64,000 nt of DNA from Streptomyces sp. Go-475 (GTDB taxonomy: Bacteria > Actinomycetota > Actinomycetes > Streptomycetales > Streptomycetaceae), in the NCBI RefSeq assembly GCF_003330845.1, contig NZ_CP026121.1, positions 6,987,501 to 7,051,500 on the forward strand. The letters run 5' to 3'. Shown one piece after another: positions 19,475 to 27,598 of this stretch. The notes beneath the pieces are model-generated. The model did no database searches, was not told where the DNA came from, and saw only the letters and a list, made by a program, of their open reading frames with translations. The translations under genes and the position numbers were made by a program. Positions within the stretch are counted from its first letter, which is position 1, and the number at the start of each line of letters is the position of its first letter.

Positions 19475-20688
19475 TTAGGAGCGTCGCGGTCCCGCAGGCG
19501 GTGGGCCAGCCTGCGGCCCCAGTTCTGGCCCGGCGCCTCGACGTACCGGTGGGTCAGCACGCACAGGGGCAGCAGGACGGCGAAGAACGCCACCAGCAGC
19601 GCGAGCTGGTCCTGCCGGCGGCGGCCGACCGTGCCGTCGATCACCGCCAGCAGCACCGGGTGCACCAGATAGACCGAGTAGCTGATCGTTCCCAGGCCGG
19701 TCAGCACCCGCGGGATCCGCCGGCGGCGCGCGGCCAGCCCGGCGCCGAAGGTGAGCACGGCCAGCAGGAACGCCGTGAGCCAGCCGCGCCGCGTGAAGTG
19801 GTCGCCGTCGCCGTACCGATAGGCACTCGCCACGGCACAGGCGACCACCACGAGGGCGGCGCCCGCCGCACGGCGCCAGGTGGTCTGACCGTGCTCGGCA
19901 CGGTGCACGGCGCTGCCGAGGAACATCACGGCGAGGATCACCAGACCCTCCCACAGCGGGATCGTGCCGTTGAACGGGACCAGGACGAGCGCCGGCACCG
20001 CGCCCAGCACGCCCCCGAACGCCCGCAGCACGGGAGACCCGGAACTCGCGCAGCCGATGGCGACCACCACGGCGACCGACGCGCACGCGATCAGCGGGCC
20101 GGTGCCGGCCCTGCCGGACAGGGCGGAGGCCGGCGGCACCACTCCCACCGCCACGCTCACCGCGGCGAGCACGGCCAGGACGACGGCGGCGGACGCGGAC
20201 CCGCGGTGCCGACGGACCGTGAACAGGGCGACGACCAGCAGGTAGAAGCACATCTCGTACGAGAGGGTCCACAGGACGAGCAGCAGACCGGGCGTCCCCA
20301 GCAGCTCCTGCAGCAGCGTGACGTGGGCGACGGCCACCGCGGCCGCGCTCTGCCCGCCGAGGTCACGGCCCTCCGCGAGGCCCAGGAGAACGACGGCGAG
20401 GTACACGGTGACGACGGCCGCCCACAGCGGGTACACGCGGAACACCCGTCCGATCCAGAACGTCCGGACGCAGCCCCGGCGTTCCAGCGATGCCGGGACG
20501 ATGTAACCGCTCACCAGGAAGAACACCATGATGCCGTAGCGACTGGTGTTGAACTGCGGCATCAGCTCCCGCCGGAAGTCCGCCAGGAAGGTGTACGCCG
20601 AGTGGTCGAACACCACGACGAGCGCCGCGAGGCCGCGCAGCGCGTCCAGCCAGCCCAGCCGCGCCGGGCCGGCGGTGGCGATGGTCAT
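19453..20688 (-). CDS. Acyltransferase family membrane protein, C-terminus replaced by IS sequence
   Basis: 411 residues of the acyltransferase-3 (OafA/NodX-like) family, which acylates sugars at the membrane. The conserved start LGWLDALRGLAALVVVFDHS carries the family His; then GIMVFFLVSGYIV, the Arg/Tyr region (FWIGRVFRVYPLW), and about ten hydrophobic helices ending YSVYLVHPVLLAVI and THRYVEAPGQNW. The last residues, KTSFPLA, and the stop come from the IS end at 19474, so the native tail is lost, probably with little effect. It is four bases upstream of nothing else leftward; the CU044_5270-like gene ends 4 bases before its start. Confidence 0.85.
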   Translation of the reverse strand: MTIATAGPARLGWLDALRGLAALVVVFDHSAYTFLADFRRELMPQFNTSRYGIMVFFLVSGYIVPASLERRGCVRTFWIGRVFRVYPLWAAVVTVYLAVVLLGLAEGRDLGGQSAAAVAVAHVTLLQELLGTPGLLLVLWTLSYEMCFYLLVVALFTVRRHRGSASAAVVLAVLAAVSVAVGVVPPASALSGRAGTGPLIACASVAVVVAIGCASSGSPVLRAFGGVLGAVPALVLVPFNGTIPLWEGLVILAVMFLGSAVHRAEHGQTTWRRAAGAALVVVACAVASAYRYGDGDHFTRRGWLTAFLLAVLTFGAGLAARRRRIPRVLTGLGTISYSVYLVHPVLLAVIDGTVGRRRQDQLALLVAFFAVLLPLCVLTHRYVEAPGQNWGRRLAHRLRDRDAPKTSFPLA

Positions 20689-20692
20689 GCGG

Positions 20693-21274
20693 CTAGTCCT
20701 TCGGCAGCTCGACCCGCACCGGAACGCAGGGCTCGGCCTCGGCCCTGGTCCGGTAGAACTCGACCGCGCGGGGCCGGGATTCGCCCCTGATGTTCTCGAA
20801 GGCCAGGACGTTGCCCCGACGCAAGGTGACGTCCCAGCGCGCCTTCAGGGGGATGAGGACCACGCGGTTGCCCTGCTCGTCGACTGCCGGGATCCCGGTG
20901 ACTGCGCTGCGCTCGCAGACGTGGCCGGAGGGGAGCACGTCGACCGTCACGTGAACGCCCCACGCGCTCACCTTCCGCGCGAGTTCCCGCTGGGCCTCGA
21001 CACTCATGTCCTGGTCCCTGACGGTGAGCCTGACGCTGCCGTCGCCGCGGGGTGCCACCGCGTACGCCGTCGACTCGGCCGGCGAGCCGGGCACGGCAAC
21101 CGTGGCGAGCCAGGCCGTCGCACAGGCCAGCGCGACGACGGCGATCCGGCGCGGGGCGAACCCAGGCCGCCGGGAAACCCCCGCCCCGCTCCGCCCGGTT
21201 CCGGCCCCGCGCTGCTCGATCTCCCGCTTCAGCCCGTCCAGCAGCCGGTCCTCGAACGTCGTCCTCGTGCTCAT
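20693..21274 (-). CDS. CU044_5270-like membrane protein, partner of the adjacent ECF sigma factor
   Basis: 193 residues. The N-terminus is MSTRTTFEDRLLDGLKREIE, then a Pro/Arg stretch, one transmembrane helix (IAVVALACATAWLATVAVP, about 44-62) and an extracytoplasmic domain ending PVRVELPKD. The layout, a short cytoplasmic helix with one membrane span directly after an ECF sigma gene, matches actinobacterial CU044_5270-type partners that may act as anti-sigma factors. Its ATG overlaps the sigma stop (ATGA), with GGGGAG in front, so the pair is translationally coupled. Confidence 0.75.
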   Translation of the reverse strand: MSTRTTFEDRLLDGLKREIEQRGAGTGRSGAGVSRRPGFAPRRIAVVALACATAWLATVAVPGSPAESTAYAVAPRGDGSVRLTVRDQDMSVEAQRELARKVSAWGVHVTVDVLPSGHVCERSAVTGIPAVDEQGNRVVLIPLKARWDVTLRRGNVLAFENIRGESRPRAVEFYRTRAEAEPCVPVRVELPKD

Positions 21275-21927
21275 GCTTCTCCCCTTGCGACGTGCAGCAG
21301 CGATGGGTCCGGCGCCTCCGGCCCCGTGGGACGTGCCGGTACGGCCGGAGGGGGCGTCCCGGCGGCCCGGGCGGCGGACTCCTCCCGCAGCGCCTTGCGC
21401 GCCCGGTGCAGCCGGACCCGGGCGGTGACCTGGCGGATGCCCAGCGCGGCCGCCGCTTCGGTGACCGTCAGCTGGTCCACCGCGATCAGTTCCATGACGG
21501 CCCGCTCGCCCTCGGGGAGTCTCGCCAGGGCGGCCAGCGCGCGCCGCCCCGGGCTCTCCGCGTCGAGTCTGTCCTCGATGCGGGTGATGTCGTCCGGCTC
21601 CAGCAACCGCCGCCCGGAGATGCGCAGGTCGCGTTCGGTCTCCCGGGCGACCCGGCGGCGCTCCGACGACACGACGTTGCGCGCGATGCCGTACAGCCAG
21701 GCGGTCTCGCTGCCGAGGCGCGGCCGGTAGGTGTGGGCCGAGTCGAGGACGGCGAGGAAGATCTCGGCCGTAAGGTCGGCCGCCGTGTGCGGGTCGTCCA
21801 CCCGCCGGGCCACGAAACGCATCACCGCGTCCACGTGGCGCCGGTAGAACTCCTCGAAGAGCCGCGGGTCCCGCACCGCCGCGGCGGGCCCGCCCCGTAA
21901 CCGTTCCGCGTCATCCACAGGTGTCAC
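21271..21927 (-). CDS. ECF-type RNA polymerase sigma factor
   Basis: 218 residues. Region 2 lies at about 22-90 (LFEEFYRRHVDAVMRFVARRV, then TAADLTAEIFLAVLDSA and ETAWLYGIARNVV). Region 4 lies at about 130-180 (LARLPEGERAVMELIAVDQL, helix-turn-helix LTVTEAAAALGIRQVTARVR). A tail rich in Pro and Ala follows. The GTG at 21927 has a weak ribosome site; GTG four codons later is possible. It is coupled to the membrane protein downstream, the usual sigma/anti-sigma arrangement, so the pair likely responds to a cell-surface cue. Confidence 0.88.
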   Translation of the reverse strand: MTPVDDAERLRGGPAAAVRDPRLFEEFYRRHVDAVMRFVARRVDDPHTAADLTAEIFLAVLDSAHTYRPRLGSETAWLYGIARNVVSSERRRVARETERDLRISGRRLLEPDDITRIEDRLDAESPGRRALAALARLPEGERAVMELIAVDQLTVTEAAAALGIRQVTARVRLHRARKALREESAARAAGTPPPAVPARPTGPEAPDPSLLHVARGEA

Positions 21928-21998
21928 CTTGTCGTCGAAGGCACGTCACTTGTTCTTGGAACGAGGCGCGGAAAGCGTTACAGGGGAGACAGAGGCGG

Positions 21999-23407
21999 TC
22001 AGCTGTACGGCGTCCACTGGCGCGCGGACGTGTCGTACGTGTAGCGGGGCAGGCCGGCGATGCCGCTGGTGCGGAACGGGCGGCCGTCGTCGTCGATGCG
22101 GACCGTGCCCCGGCGGCCCTGGGAGGACCAGTCCAGCTCCAGGTACCAGCGGCAGTCGCAGCCTGCCGTCCGGGCGGTGACCAGCAGCACCTCCGGGTCC
22201 TGCGCCGAGACGCGGTACGGCATGCGCACGGCCGGGATCGGCGTGCCGGCGTCGCTGCCGGGGACCGCGTGGGCGAGGGGGCGGTCCTTGTCCAGGTCCA
22301 CGGCGAAGTGGCGCGGGGTGACGGAGCCGCCGCAGCCCTGGTCCATGGCGTAGGCGTTGCCCTGGACGGGTGCCGAGCGCCCCACCACGCGCACGCGCAG
22401 CGCGTGCAGCACCACGGCCGTGTCGGACCGCCCCTGCACCGACAGTTCGACGAGCGTCTCGCCGCCGTGCACCGCGCCGTGGGCCGCCGCCCAGGCGCCG
22501 GCGTCCTGCGGGGGCGGCGGCGGGGCGACCCGGCTCGGGGGCCTGGCGACGACGTAGTCGTGACCGCAGCCGAGCTTCCAGGCCTGGGAGTCGGCGGACC
22601 AGGTGAGGGGCGGGCCGGAAGGCGCCTTGCCGGTGGGCGGGGTGGTGCGGGAGGAGGGGGCGGGGGAGGGCTCCTTCTTCTTGGGGGTGGCGGACGGTGA
22701 AGGCCGTTCGGTGGTGGACGAGTTGCCCGGCGTGGGCGGGGCGGTGCGGCGGTCCGGCGCCTCGGCCTCCGCCGTGCCGGTCGCGGACGGGCCGACGGCA
22801 CGGGCGCGGTCGTCGGCGGGTGTCCGGCGGCCGTCCGGCAGCGCGGAGAGGCTGCCGAGGGTCGCGAGCAACGCGCCGGCGGCCGCCAGCCCGACGGCGA
22901 TGCGTCTGCGGCGGTACCAGGGGCGGCGGGGGAGCGGGGTCTCGCCGGAGGGGGCCGTCTCCTGCCCGAGCGCGGTGTCGCCCGCCGTGCGTGGCGTGCC
23001 GGTCGGGTCCGCCGTGTCCGCCGTGTCCGCCGGGATCGGGGACTCTTCCTCCTCCGCCGCGTCGGGCAGTGTGTCCTCCGCCGTGCCGGCGGCACTGGAC
23101 GTACTCGCCGTACTCGCCGTACTCGCCGTACTCGCCGTGCGAGGCCGTCGGCGGGCCTCCACCGCCAGGAGCCAGCGGCGGTGGAGGTCCAGGCGTTCCT
23201 CGGGGACGCCCCGCAGAGGGCCGCGAAACGCTCCACGGGGGCGAAGTCGAGCGGGACCGCCTCGCCCGCGCAGTAGCGGTGCAGCGTCGAGGTGTTCATG
23301 GCCAGACGGCGGGCCAGCGAGCCGTAACTGCGGTCCGTGCGCTCCTTCAGCGCCCGCAACCGCGCCGCGAACTCCCCGACGTCGTCGACCTCGTCGTGTG
23401 CCGGCAC
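21999..23407 (-). CDS. Helix-turn-helix membrane protein, apparent frameshift near 23203
   Basis: From GTG 23407 (GGGGGAACG in front) the first 68 residues hold an XRE-type helix-turn-helix: RSYGSLARRLAMNTSTLHRYCAGEAVPLDFAPVERFAALCGA. The frame then must shift by one base at the CGGGG run (23201-23205) to continue EERLDLHRRWLLAVEA. After the shift come TAST repeats, an acidic stretch, a transmembrane helix (IAVGLAAAGALLATLGSLSAL), a Pro/Ser-rich linker and a folded extracellular domain with cysteines (KLGCGHDYVV, DQGCGGSV, AGCDCRWYLELDW) ending at 21999. One missing base in a homopolymer suggests a sequencing error, but true inactivation is possible. The family is common in Streptomyces; function unknown. 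Confidence 0.65.
23101..23136. repeat. 9-bp tandem repeat, four copies
   Basis: GTACTCGCC is repeated four times without change at 23101-23136. In the gene on the minus strand it encodes a Thr-Ala-Ser run in the cytoplasmic linker between the helix-turn-helix and the membrane span. The 9-base period preserves frame. Confidence 0.9.
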
Positions 23408-23634
23408 CGTTCCCCCGTCCTCGTGTGGTCCCCCGCCCGGGACGGCATCCCAGGCACCCATGTACCTGCACGTCAGAGGGGCTGGGATGGTTCCACCCCG
23501 CCGGACCGGGCGCCGGCTGTTGCGCACGCCCGCCGTGACGGCTGATGCTTCTGGTGCCGCGCCGACCAGGCCGGACGACCACCGGCGTCGCCGCGGCATC
23601 CGGTATCCACGCACTCACCCACGGGGGAACACTC

Positions 23635-24261
23635 ATGTCCATGCGCATCCGAGCAGGCGCGCTCACCGCACTCGCCGTCGCCGCACTCACGGTCGGCACG
23701 ATGTTCACGGCACCGGCGGCCGGTGCCGCACCGAAGACCGCCTCGCCCAAGTTCCTGTCGGCGTCCGAGCTGCCGCCGCACCCGACCTCGGCCTGGACGG
23801 CCGGCCCGGTCACGGAGGGGTTCCCGCAGGGACTCGGCTCCTGCGTCGACACGGAGGGCGTGACCTCCTACGACTACCGGCACCGGGAGTTCCGGACCGA
23901 CCTGGAGACCAGCGCCGTGCAGCTGACCGTCGTGGCGGACACGCCCGCCCTGGCCAAGGCCCTGGCGAAGCACTACGACGACCTGATCCGCACCTGCGCC
24001 GACCGCATCGAGAAGAACGACCCGGACGTCGTCGAGGCCGAGGGCCGGGACTACGGTCCGCTGCCCGTGGAGGAGGGGGCGCGCGTCCGCGGCGTGTACA
24101 CCGAGACGTCCTGGGGCGCCACCGACATCTCGCTGCTGTCCGTCGGACGGGACGGCAGGACCGTCACCGTCGTGTCGTGGGGCCAGATGGGCTTCTTCGA
24201 CAGCGCTCCCGTGGAGGCCTTCAAGAAGACGACGACCACCGCCGTCAACAAGCTGTACTGA
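23635..24261 (+). CDS. Secreted protein of unknown function (sensor-domain-like)
   Basis: 208 residues with a clear Sec signal peptide (RAGALTALAVAALTVGTMFTAP, cleavage likely after AAGA near residue 32). The mature part has two cysteines (GSCVDTEG and RTCADRIE) likely to pair, and strands such as AVQLTVVADTPALAKALAKH and VRGVYTETSWGATDISLLSV. It resembles the PknH-like extracellular sensor or lipoprotein domains of actinobacteria, but this is only a pattern match. ATG 23635 has GGGGGA in front. It is divergent from the helix-turn-helix membrane gene. Confidence 0.65.
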   Translation: MSMRIRAGALTALAVAALTVGTMFTAPAAGAAPKTASPKFLSASELPPHPTSAWTAGPVTEGFPQGLGSCVDTEGVTSYDYRHREFRTDLETSAVQLTVVADTPALAKALAKHYDDLIRTCADRIEKNDPDVVEAEGRDYGPLPVEEGARVRGVYTETSWGATDISLLSVGRDGRTVTVVSWGQMGFFDSAPVEAFKKTTTTAVNKLY

Positions 24262-24282
24262 CCGCGCCTCCGCCGGAAGACC

Positions 24283-24323
24283 GGGGCCGTCCTCCCGCCA
24301 CGGGGGTGGGGGAGGGCGGCCCC
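24283..24323 (+). terminator. Strong GC hairpin after the secreted-protein gene
   Basis: GGGGCCGTCCTCCC pairs with GGGAGGGCGGCCCC over 14 positions with one G-U pair; the loop is about 12 bases. It begins 21 bases after the stop at 24261. No U-run follows. Confidence 0.7.
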
Positions 24324-24689
24324 GTCCTGCTCATGACGGCCGTGCGGACCGTCGTACTTCGGCCAACTTCACCGCGGCACCGCGCACTCCGCCCCGCCGC
24401 CCCAGCTCTTCACCGCGTACGCAGGGATCGGCAGCCGGCCGTCGGCCCATCGTCCGATCTCCGGCGGTCAGGATCCGCCCGGGGACCCGGACCGGCTACC
24501 CTCTTGTCCCCCTCTCCGCCACTGCCGTGCCGTTCAGCGCCCCGCCACCCGGGCCGCCCGCCCCGCTCCCGTGGCCGAACACCTGGTCGTTGACAATTCG
24601 ACATGACTGTCGCGTGTCCGATGGGGCATGGATCCCCGTGAACGTGTTCGAGCAGGAGGGGAACCGACATCGGCGCGCGGGCGGGGGTC
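24324..24689 (+). other. Intergenic stretch of 366 bases, with a possible -35
   Basis: No convincing gene is visible. A consensus TTGACA lies at 24590-24595, about 95 bases before the next ATG, but no good -10 follows at normal spacing. Near it TGACA and TGTC form a loose inverted pair. The rest is GC-rich sequence with no repeat or RNA signal that I can see. Confidence 0.4.
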
Positions 24690-25181
24690 ATGGAGAGGCA
24701 GGCACGAGGAGGCGGTCCCGTAGCGATAGGGGCCTTCTCGGCGAAGACGGTGGAGGACAAGGCCGACGACGTCACGGAGCAGGTGCCGGCGCCACAGCTG
24801 AGGCGCAGACTCGGGCGGGCGGACCTCAGGGCCGTACCGGAAGCCCGCAGGGCCCTGCGGGAGTTGCTCCGGCAGTGGGGCAGGCCCGGGCGATCCGATC
24901 TTCCCGACATAGCGGAACTGCTCACCAGCGAACTCGTCACCAACGCGATCGTCCACACCGACCACGACGCGGTCCTGACGGCCACCGTCGGCCCCCGCGG
25001 ACTGCGCGTGGAGGTGCGGGACTTCGTGGCCCGCAGACCCCGGCTGCGCCTGCCGGTCACCGACGACGGCACGAACGGCCGGGGCCTGTTCCTCGTGCAG
25101 TCCCTCGCGGACGCCTGGGGGGTCAGGGCCCACGGGGTGGGCAAGGCCGTCTGGTTCGAGCTGGCGGCCGAGGCGGCGTGA
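24690..25181 (+). CDS. ATP-binding regulatory protein (HATPase, anti-sigma kinase-like)
   Basis: 163 residues. The C-terminal about 115 form a GHKL/HATPase fold of the SpoIIAB/RsbW-like type common in Streptomyces. Helix LRAVPEARRALRELLRQWG comes first, then the N-box IAELLTSELVTNAIVHTD (Asn near 86), DFVARRPRLR in place of the classic DxGxG loop, and NGRGLFLVQSLADAWGV as the G2 box. ATP binding is likely; kinase targets would be STAS-type antagonists. A Gly/Arg-rich N-terminus of about 40 residues is unusual. GGGCGGGGGTC precedes the ATG. Confidence 0.8.
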   Translation: MERQARGGGPVAIGAFSAKTVEDKADDVTEQVPAPQLRRRLGRADLRAVPEARRALRELLRQWGRPGRSDLPDIAELLTSELVTNAIVHTDHDAVLTATVGPRGLRVEVRDFVARRPRLRLPVTDDGTNGRGLFLVQSLADAWGVRAHGVGKAVWFELAAEAA

Positions 25182-25238
25182 ACGCCGAAGGGGGTGCGGC
25201 CCGCAGGCCACGCCCCCTCCTCTTCCGCTGCGGCTCGC

Positions 25239-26279
25239 TCAGCCGAACTGCTGCTCCAGGTCCTTGAGCTTGCGCTCCAGGGAGTCGAGGCGCGGCAGCG
25301 CCATGGTGTCGTCCTCCGCGGTGAGGTCGACGGTCACCGGGTCAGCTCCGTGGCGAACGGGCTGCAGGGAGGGACGCGAGCGGACGGGCAGTTGTTCCGG
25401 CGCGGATATGGCAGGCTCCGCGGAGACCTGCGAGGAGCCGCGCTCCACCTGCACCTCCAGCTGCCGGCCGCCGCCGCGGCCGAGGTAGCCGCGGTGACCG
25501 CGGCTGATCGCCTTCAGCTGGGCCCGCTCCACGCGCTGCTGGTCGCGGCGGCGCTGCCGGTCCGCGTCCTTCTTGCGCTTGTCCTCGCGGACCTCGTCGA
25601 CCGCCTCGTCGAGGCTGCGCACACCCTCCAGCAGCATCAGCGACCAGGCCTTGTACGTCTCGCGGGGGGCCCGCAGCCAGCGCACGATACGGATCTGCGG
25701 CAGCGGGCGCGGCACCAGGCCCTGCTCGCGCAGGGCGGCCCGGCGGGTCTGCTTCAGCGCGCGGTCGAACAGGACCGCCGCGGAGAGGGACATGCCGGCG
25801 AAGAAGTGGGGGGCGCCGTCGTGGCCGACGCCCCTGGGCGCGTGCACCCAGTTGAACCAGGCCGCGGCGAGCGCGAACGTCCAGACCAGTATCCGGGAGC
25901 CGAGCGCGGCGTCACCATGGCTGGCCTCGCGCACCGCGAGCACGGAGCAGAACATCGCCGCGCCGTCCAGGCCGAACGGGACGAGGTACTGCCAGCCGCC
26001 GGACAGGCCGAGGTTCTGCTCGCCGAAGCCGACCAGGCCGTGGAAGGAGAGGGCGGCGGCGACGGCCGCGCAGCAGAACAGGAGGACGTAGGAGACGGTG
26101 CCGTAGACGGCCTCCTTGCGTCTGCGGCGTTCCTCGCTGCGCTCCCAGGAATCGTCCGCGCTCGTGTCCTTGACCGAGGAGCGCTTGCCGCGCGCGAGCA
26201 CCGCCACCGCCGCCAGCATGCCCAGGAGAAGCACGGCGCCCGGAAGCAGCCAGTTCAGCGATATGTCGGTCAGTCTCAT
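25239..26279 (-). CDS. DUF2637 membrane protein
   Basis: 346 residues. First helix LNWLLPGAVLLLGMLAAVAV, a charged segment (KRSSVKDTSADDSWERSEER), then helices YGTVSYVLLFCCAAVAAALS, QYLVPFGLDGAAMFCSVLAV, RILVWTFALAAAWFNWVHAP and MSLSAAVLFDRAL, the DUF2637 core also found in SpdB-like transfer proteins. A long basic, helical cytoplasmic tail follows (about 200-346), ending LERKLKDLEQQFG, likely a coiled coil. The start at 26279 is supported by AAGGGA 8 bases upstream. DUF2637 proteins occur both on conjugative elements and as chromosomal genes; no other transfer gene is near. Confidence 0.8.
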   Translation of the reverse strand: MRLTDISLNWLLPGAVLLLGMLAAVAVLARGKRSSVKDTSADDSWERSEERRRRKEAVYGTVSYVLLFCCAAVAAALSFHGLVGFGEQNLGLSGGWQYLVPFGLDGAAMFCSVLAVREASHGDAALGSRILVWTFALAAAWFNWVHAPRGVGHDGAPHFFAGMSLSAAVLFDRALKQTRRAALREQGLVPRPLPQIRIVRWLRAPRETYKAWSLMLLEGVRSLDEAVDEVREDKRKKDADRQRRRDQQRVERAQLKAISRGHRGYLGRGGGRQLEVQVERGSSQVSAEPAISAPEQLPVRSRPSLQPVRHGADPVTVDLTAEDDTMALPRLDSLERKLKDLEQQFG

Positions 26280-26406
26280 GTGGGTGGTCCCTTGCATGGG
26301 GATAGGGCGTAACGCCCGCCATAGTGGCCCAATCCCACCGGCCCTCAGGGGGTTTCGGGGCAAGAGGCCGCCAAGGAAGTGCAAGGGAATGCCCAGGGCG
26401 GCGTTC

Positions 26407-26448
26407 TGCTCGAACTGCCGCTTGAGGGGCGGGAGTTGAGTTCGAGCA
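26407..26448. promoter_or_regulatory. 10-base inverted repeat in a 304-base intergenic region
   Basis: TGCTCGAACT (26407-26416) and AGTTCGAGCA (26439-26448) are perfect inverted copies separated by 22 bases, lying 128 bases before the DUF2637 start. The rest of 26280-26583 has a short palindrome CCCGTACGGG (26455-26464) and no gene. It may be an operator or an RNA hairpin in the DUF2637 leader. Confidence 0.4.
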
Positions 26449-26583
26449 AGAATACCCGTACGGGTGGTTCTCCGGAAAGTTCCCGTGACCCGTGAGGAAG
26501 TTGTGAATCGCCTGTGGGCGTGTGGGTGTCCGGTTCCGTGATGATCCTACGGGACGCCGGGAGGCGCGTTGTCCGACAGGGTG

Positions 26584-27435
26584 TCAACTGGCCGTGGCCA
26601 GGAGCTTGGTGACCCGGTCCGCGTCGCAGGTGCGCGGGCAGGTGGCGCAGGTGTCCTCCGGGCGCAGGGTGTAGAACATGCAGCAGCTCGCGCGGTCCCG
26701 GGTGCGCAGGGGCTCGCCGCCCGGGCCGGTCAGCTCCCGGAACGCGGCCGTGCCGACGTACGGCTTCGTCGCGCCCGGCAGGAGCAGCTCCAGCTCCCGC
26801 ATGGCGCGCCGCTCCTCGATCCCGCCGAGCAGCTGGGCGACGTACCACAGGCCCTCGACGATCTCGTCGGTCGCCATGCCCCACAGGGCCCGGCCGCGGC
26901 GCCGCATCCTTGGGCCGAAGCCCGTCAGGACCGGCTCCAGGTGCTCGGCGACCGCCGACCGCACCTCGGCCCGCAGCGCCTCCTCGTCCGGGACGACCCG
27001 GGCGCCGGGCAGCGCGGCGGCCTCGTCGTCGGGCAGGCAGGCGAAACCGGCCGGCCGGACCGCCATGCGGCCGAGGGCGTGGCCGGGGGCCGTGCGGTCG
27101 TACGAGACGTGCGTCACGGGGTAGCGGGGGACCCTGCGGTGCAGGAACCAGGGCGCGGTGATCAGGAGGCAGGCGGGCCAGGCGTAGCGGTGCAGGCCGA
27201 AGCTGGCGACGACGTCGGGGCGGGCCCGCTGGTCGTAGTCCCGTTCGATCTGGGCGTCGTCCCAGGCCAGGTACGTGTCCAGGGCGGGGCCGGCGGCCGC
27301 GAGGTCGGCGGCCGTGATCCAGCCGCCGCCGCGCGGGGTCTCCTCTTCGGGGGTCAGTTCGGTGACGGCGAGCCCCGGGAGGATCTCGGCCAGGCGGGCG
27401 TAGGCGCCGGAGACGGCCGAACGGGGCACGGGCAT
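26584..27435 (-). CDS. FhuF-like [2Fe-2S] ferric-siderophore reductase
   Basis: 283 residues with an FhuF-type domain and the closing cysteine signature CCMFYTLRPEDTCATCPRTC, in which the CC pair and CxxC bind a 2Fe-2S cluster. FhuF-type proteins reduce ferric iron released from siderophores in the cytoplasm. The upstream region has VVASFGLHRYAWPACLLITA and LWGMATDEIVEGLWYVAQLL, typical of actinobacterial members. The iron box 37 bases before its start (27472-27490) suggests derepression under iron starvation. No siderophore transporter is beside it. Confidence 0.8.
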   Translation of the reverse strand: MPVPRSAVSGAYARLAEILPGLAVTELTPEEETPRGGGWITAADLAAAGPALDTYLAWDDAQIERDYDQRARPDVVASFGLHRYAWPACLLITAPWFLHRRVPRYPVTHVSYDRTAPGHALGRMAVRPAGFACLPDDEAAALPGARVVPDEEALRAEVRSAVAEHLEPVLTGFGPRMRRRGRALWGMATDEIVEGLWYVAQLLGGIEERRAMRELELLLPGATKPYVGTAAFRELTGPGGEPLRTRDRASCCMFYTLRPEDTCATCPRTCDADRVTKLLATAS

Positions 27436-27471
27436 GCGATCACCGATCCACGTCTATTGAGGGGCGTTTGG

Positions 27472-27490
27472 AGGTAAGCCTTACCTTACC
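27472..27490. promoter_or_regulatory. Iron box (DmdR/IdeR-type operator)
   Basis: On the minus strand the site reads GGTAAGGTAAGGCTTACCT, close to the IdeR/DmdR consensus TTAGGTTAGGCTAACCTAA. It lies 37 bases upstream of the FhuF-like start. The match plus iron-related target makes this a confident operator. Confidence 0.8.
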
Positions 27491-27535
27491 CAAGATCGCT
27501 GGGATTTGAACTGGCGGTCGGTGCGCTTATGGTGC

Positions 27536-27564
27536 TTGACGGGCGAGTAACAAGCCGCCGTAAT
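27536..27564 (+). promoter_or_regulatory. Promoter for the GntR gene
   Basis: TTGACG (27536-27541), a 17-base spacer and CGTAAT (27559-27564) resemble a housekeeping promoter. The expected transcript start near 27571 lies after the ATG at 27563, supporting the TTG at 27599 as the real start. Confidence 0.5.
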
Positions 27565-27598
27565 GACGCCAAGTACTGATACGTCCGGAGGAGGACCC

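Noticed and set aside
25239..26279. Conjugative element suggested by the DUF2637/SpdB-like protein
   Set aside because: No tra, integrase, attachment site or replication gene is near; DUF2637 genes are also ordinary chromosomal genes.
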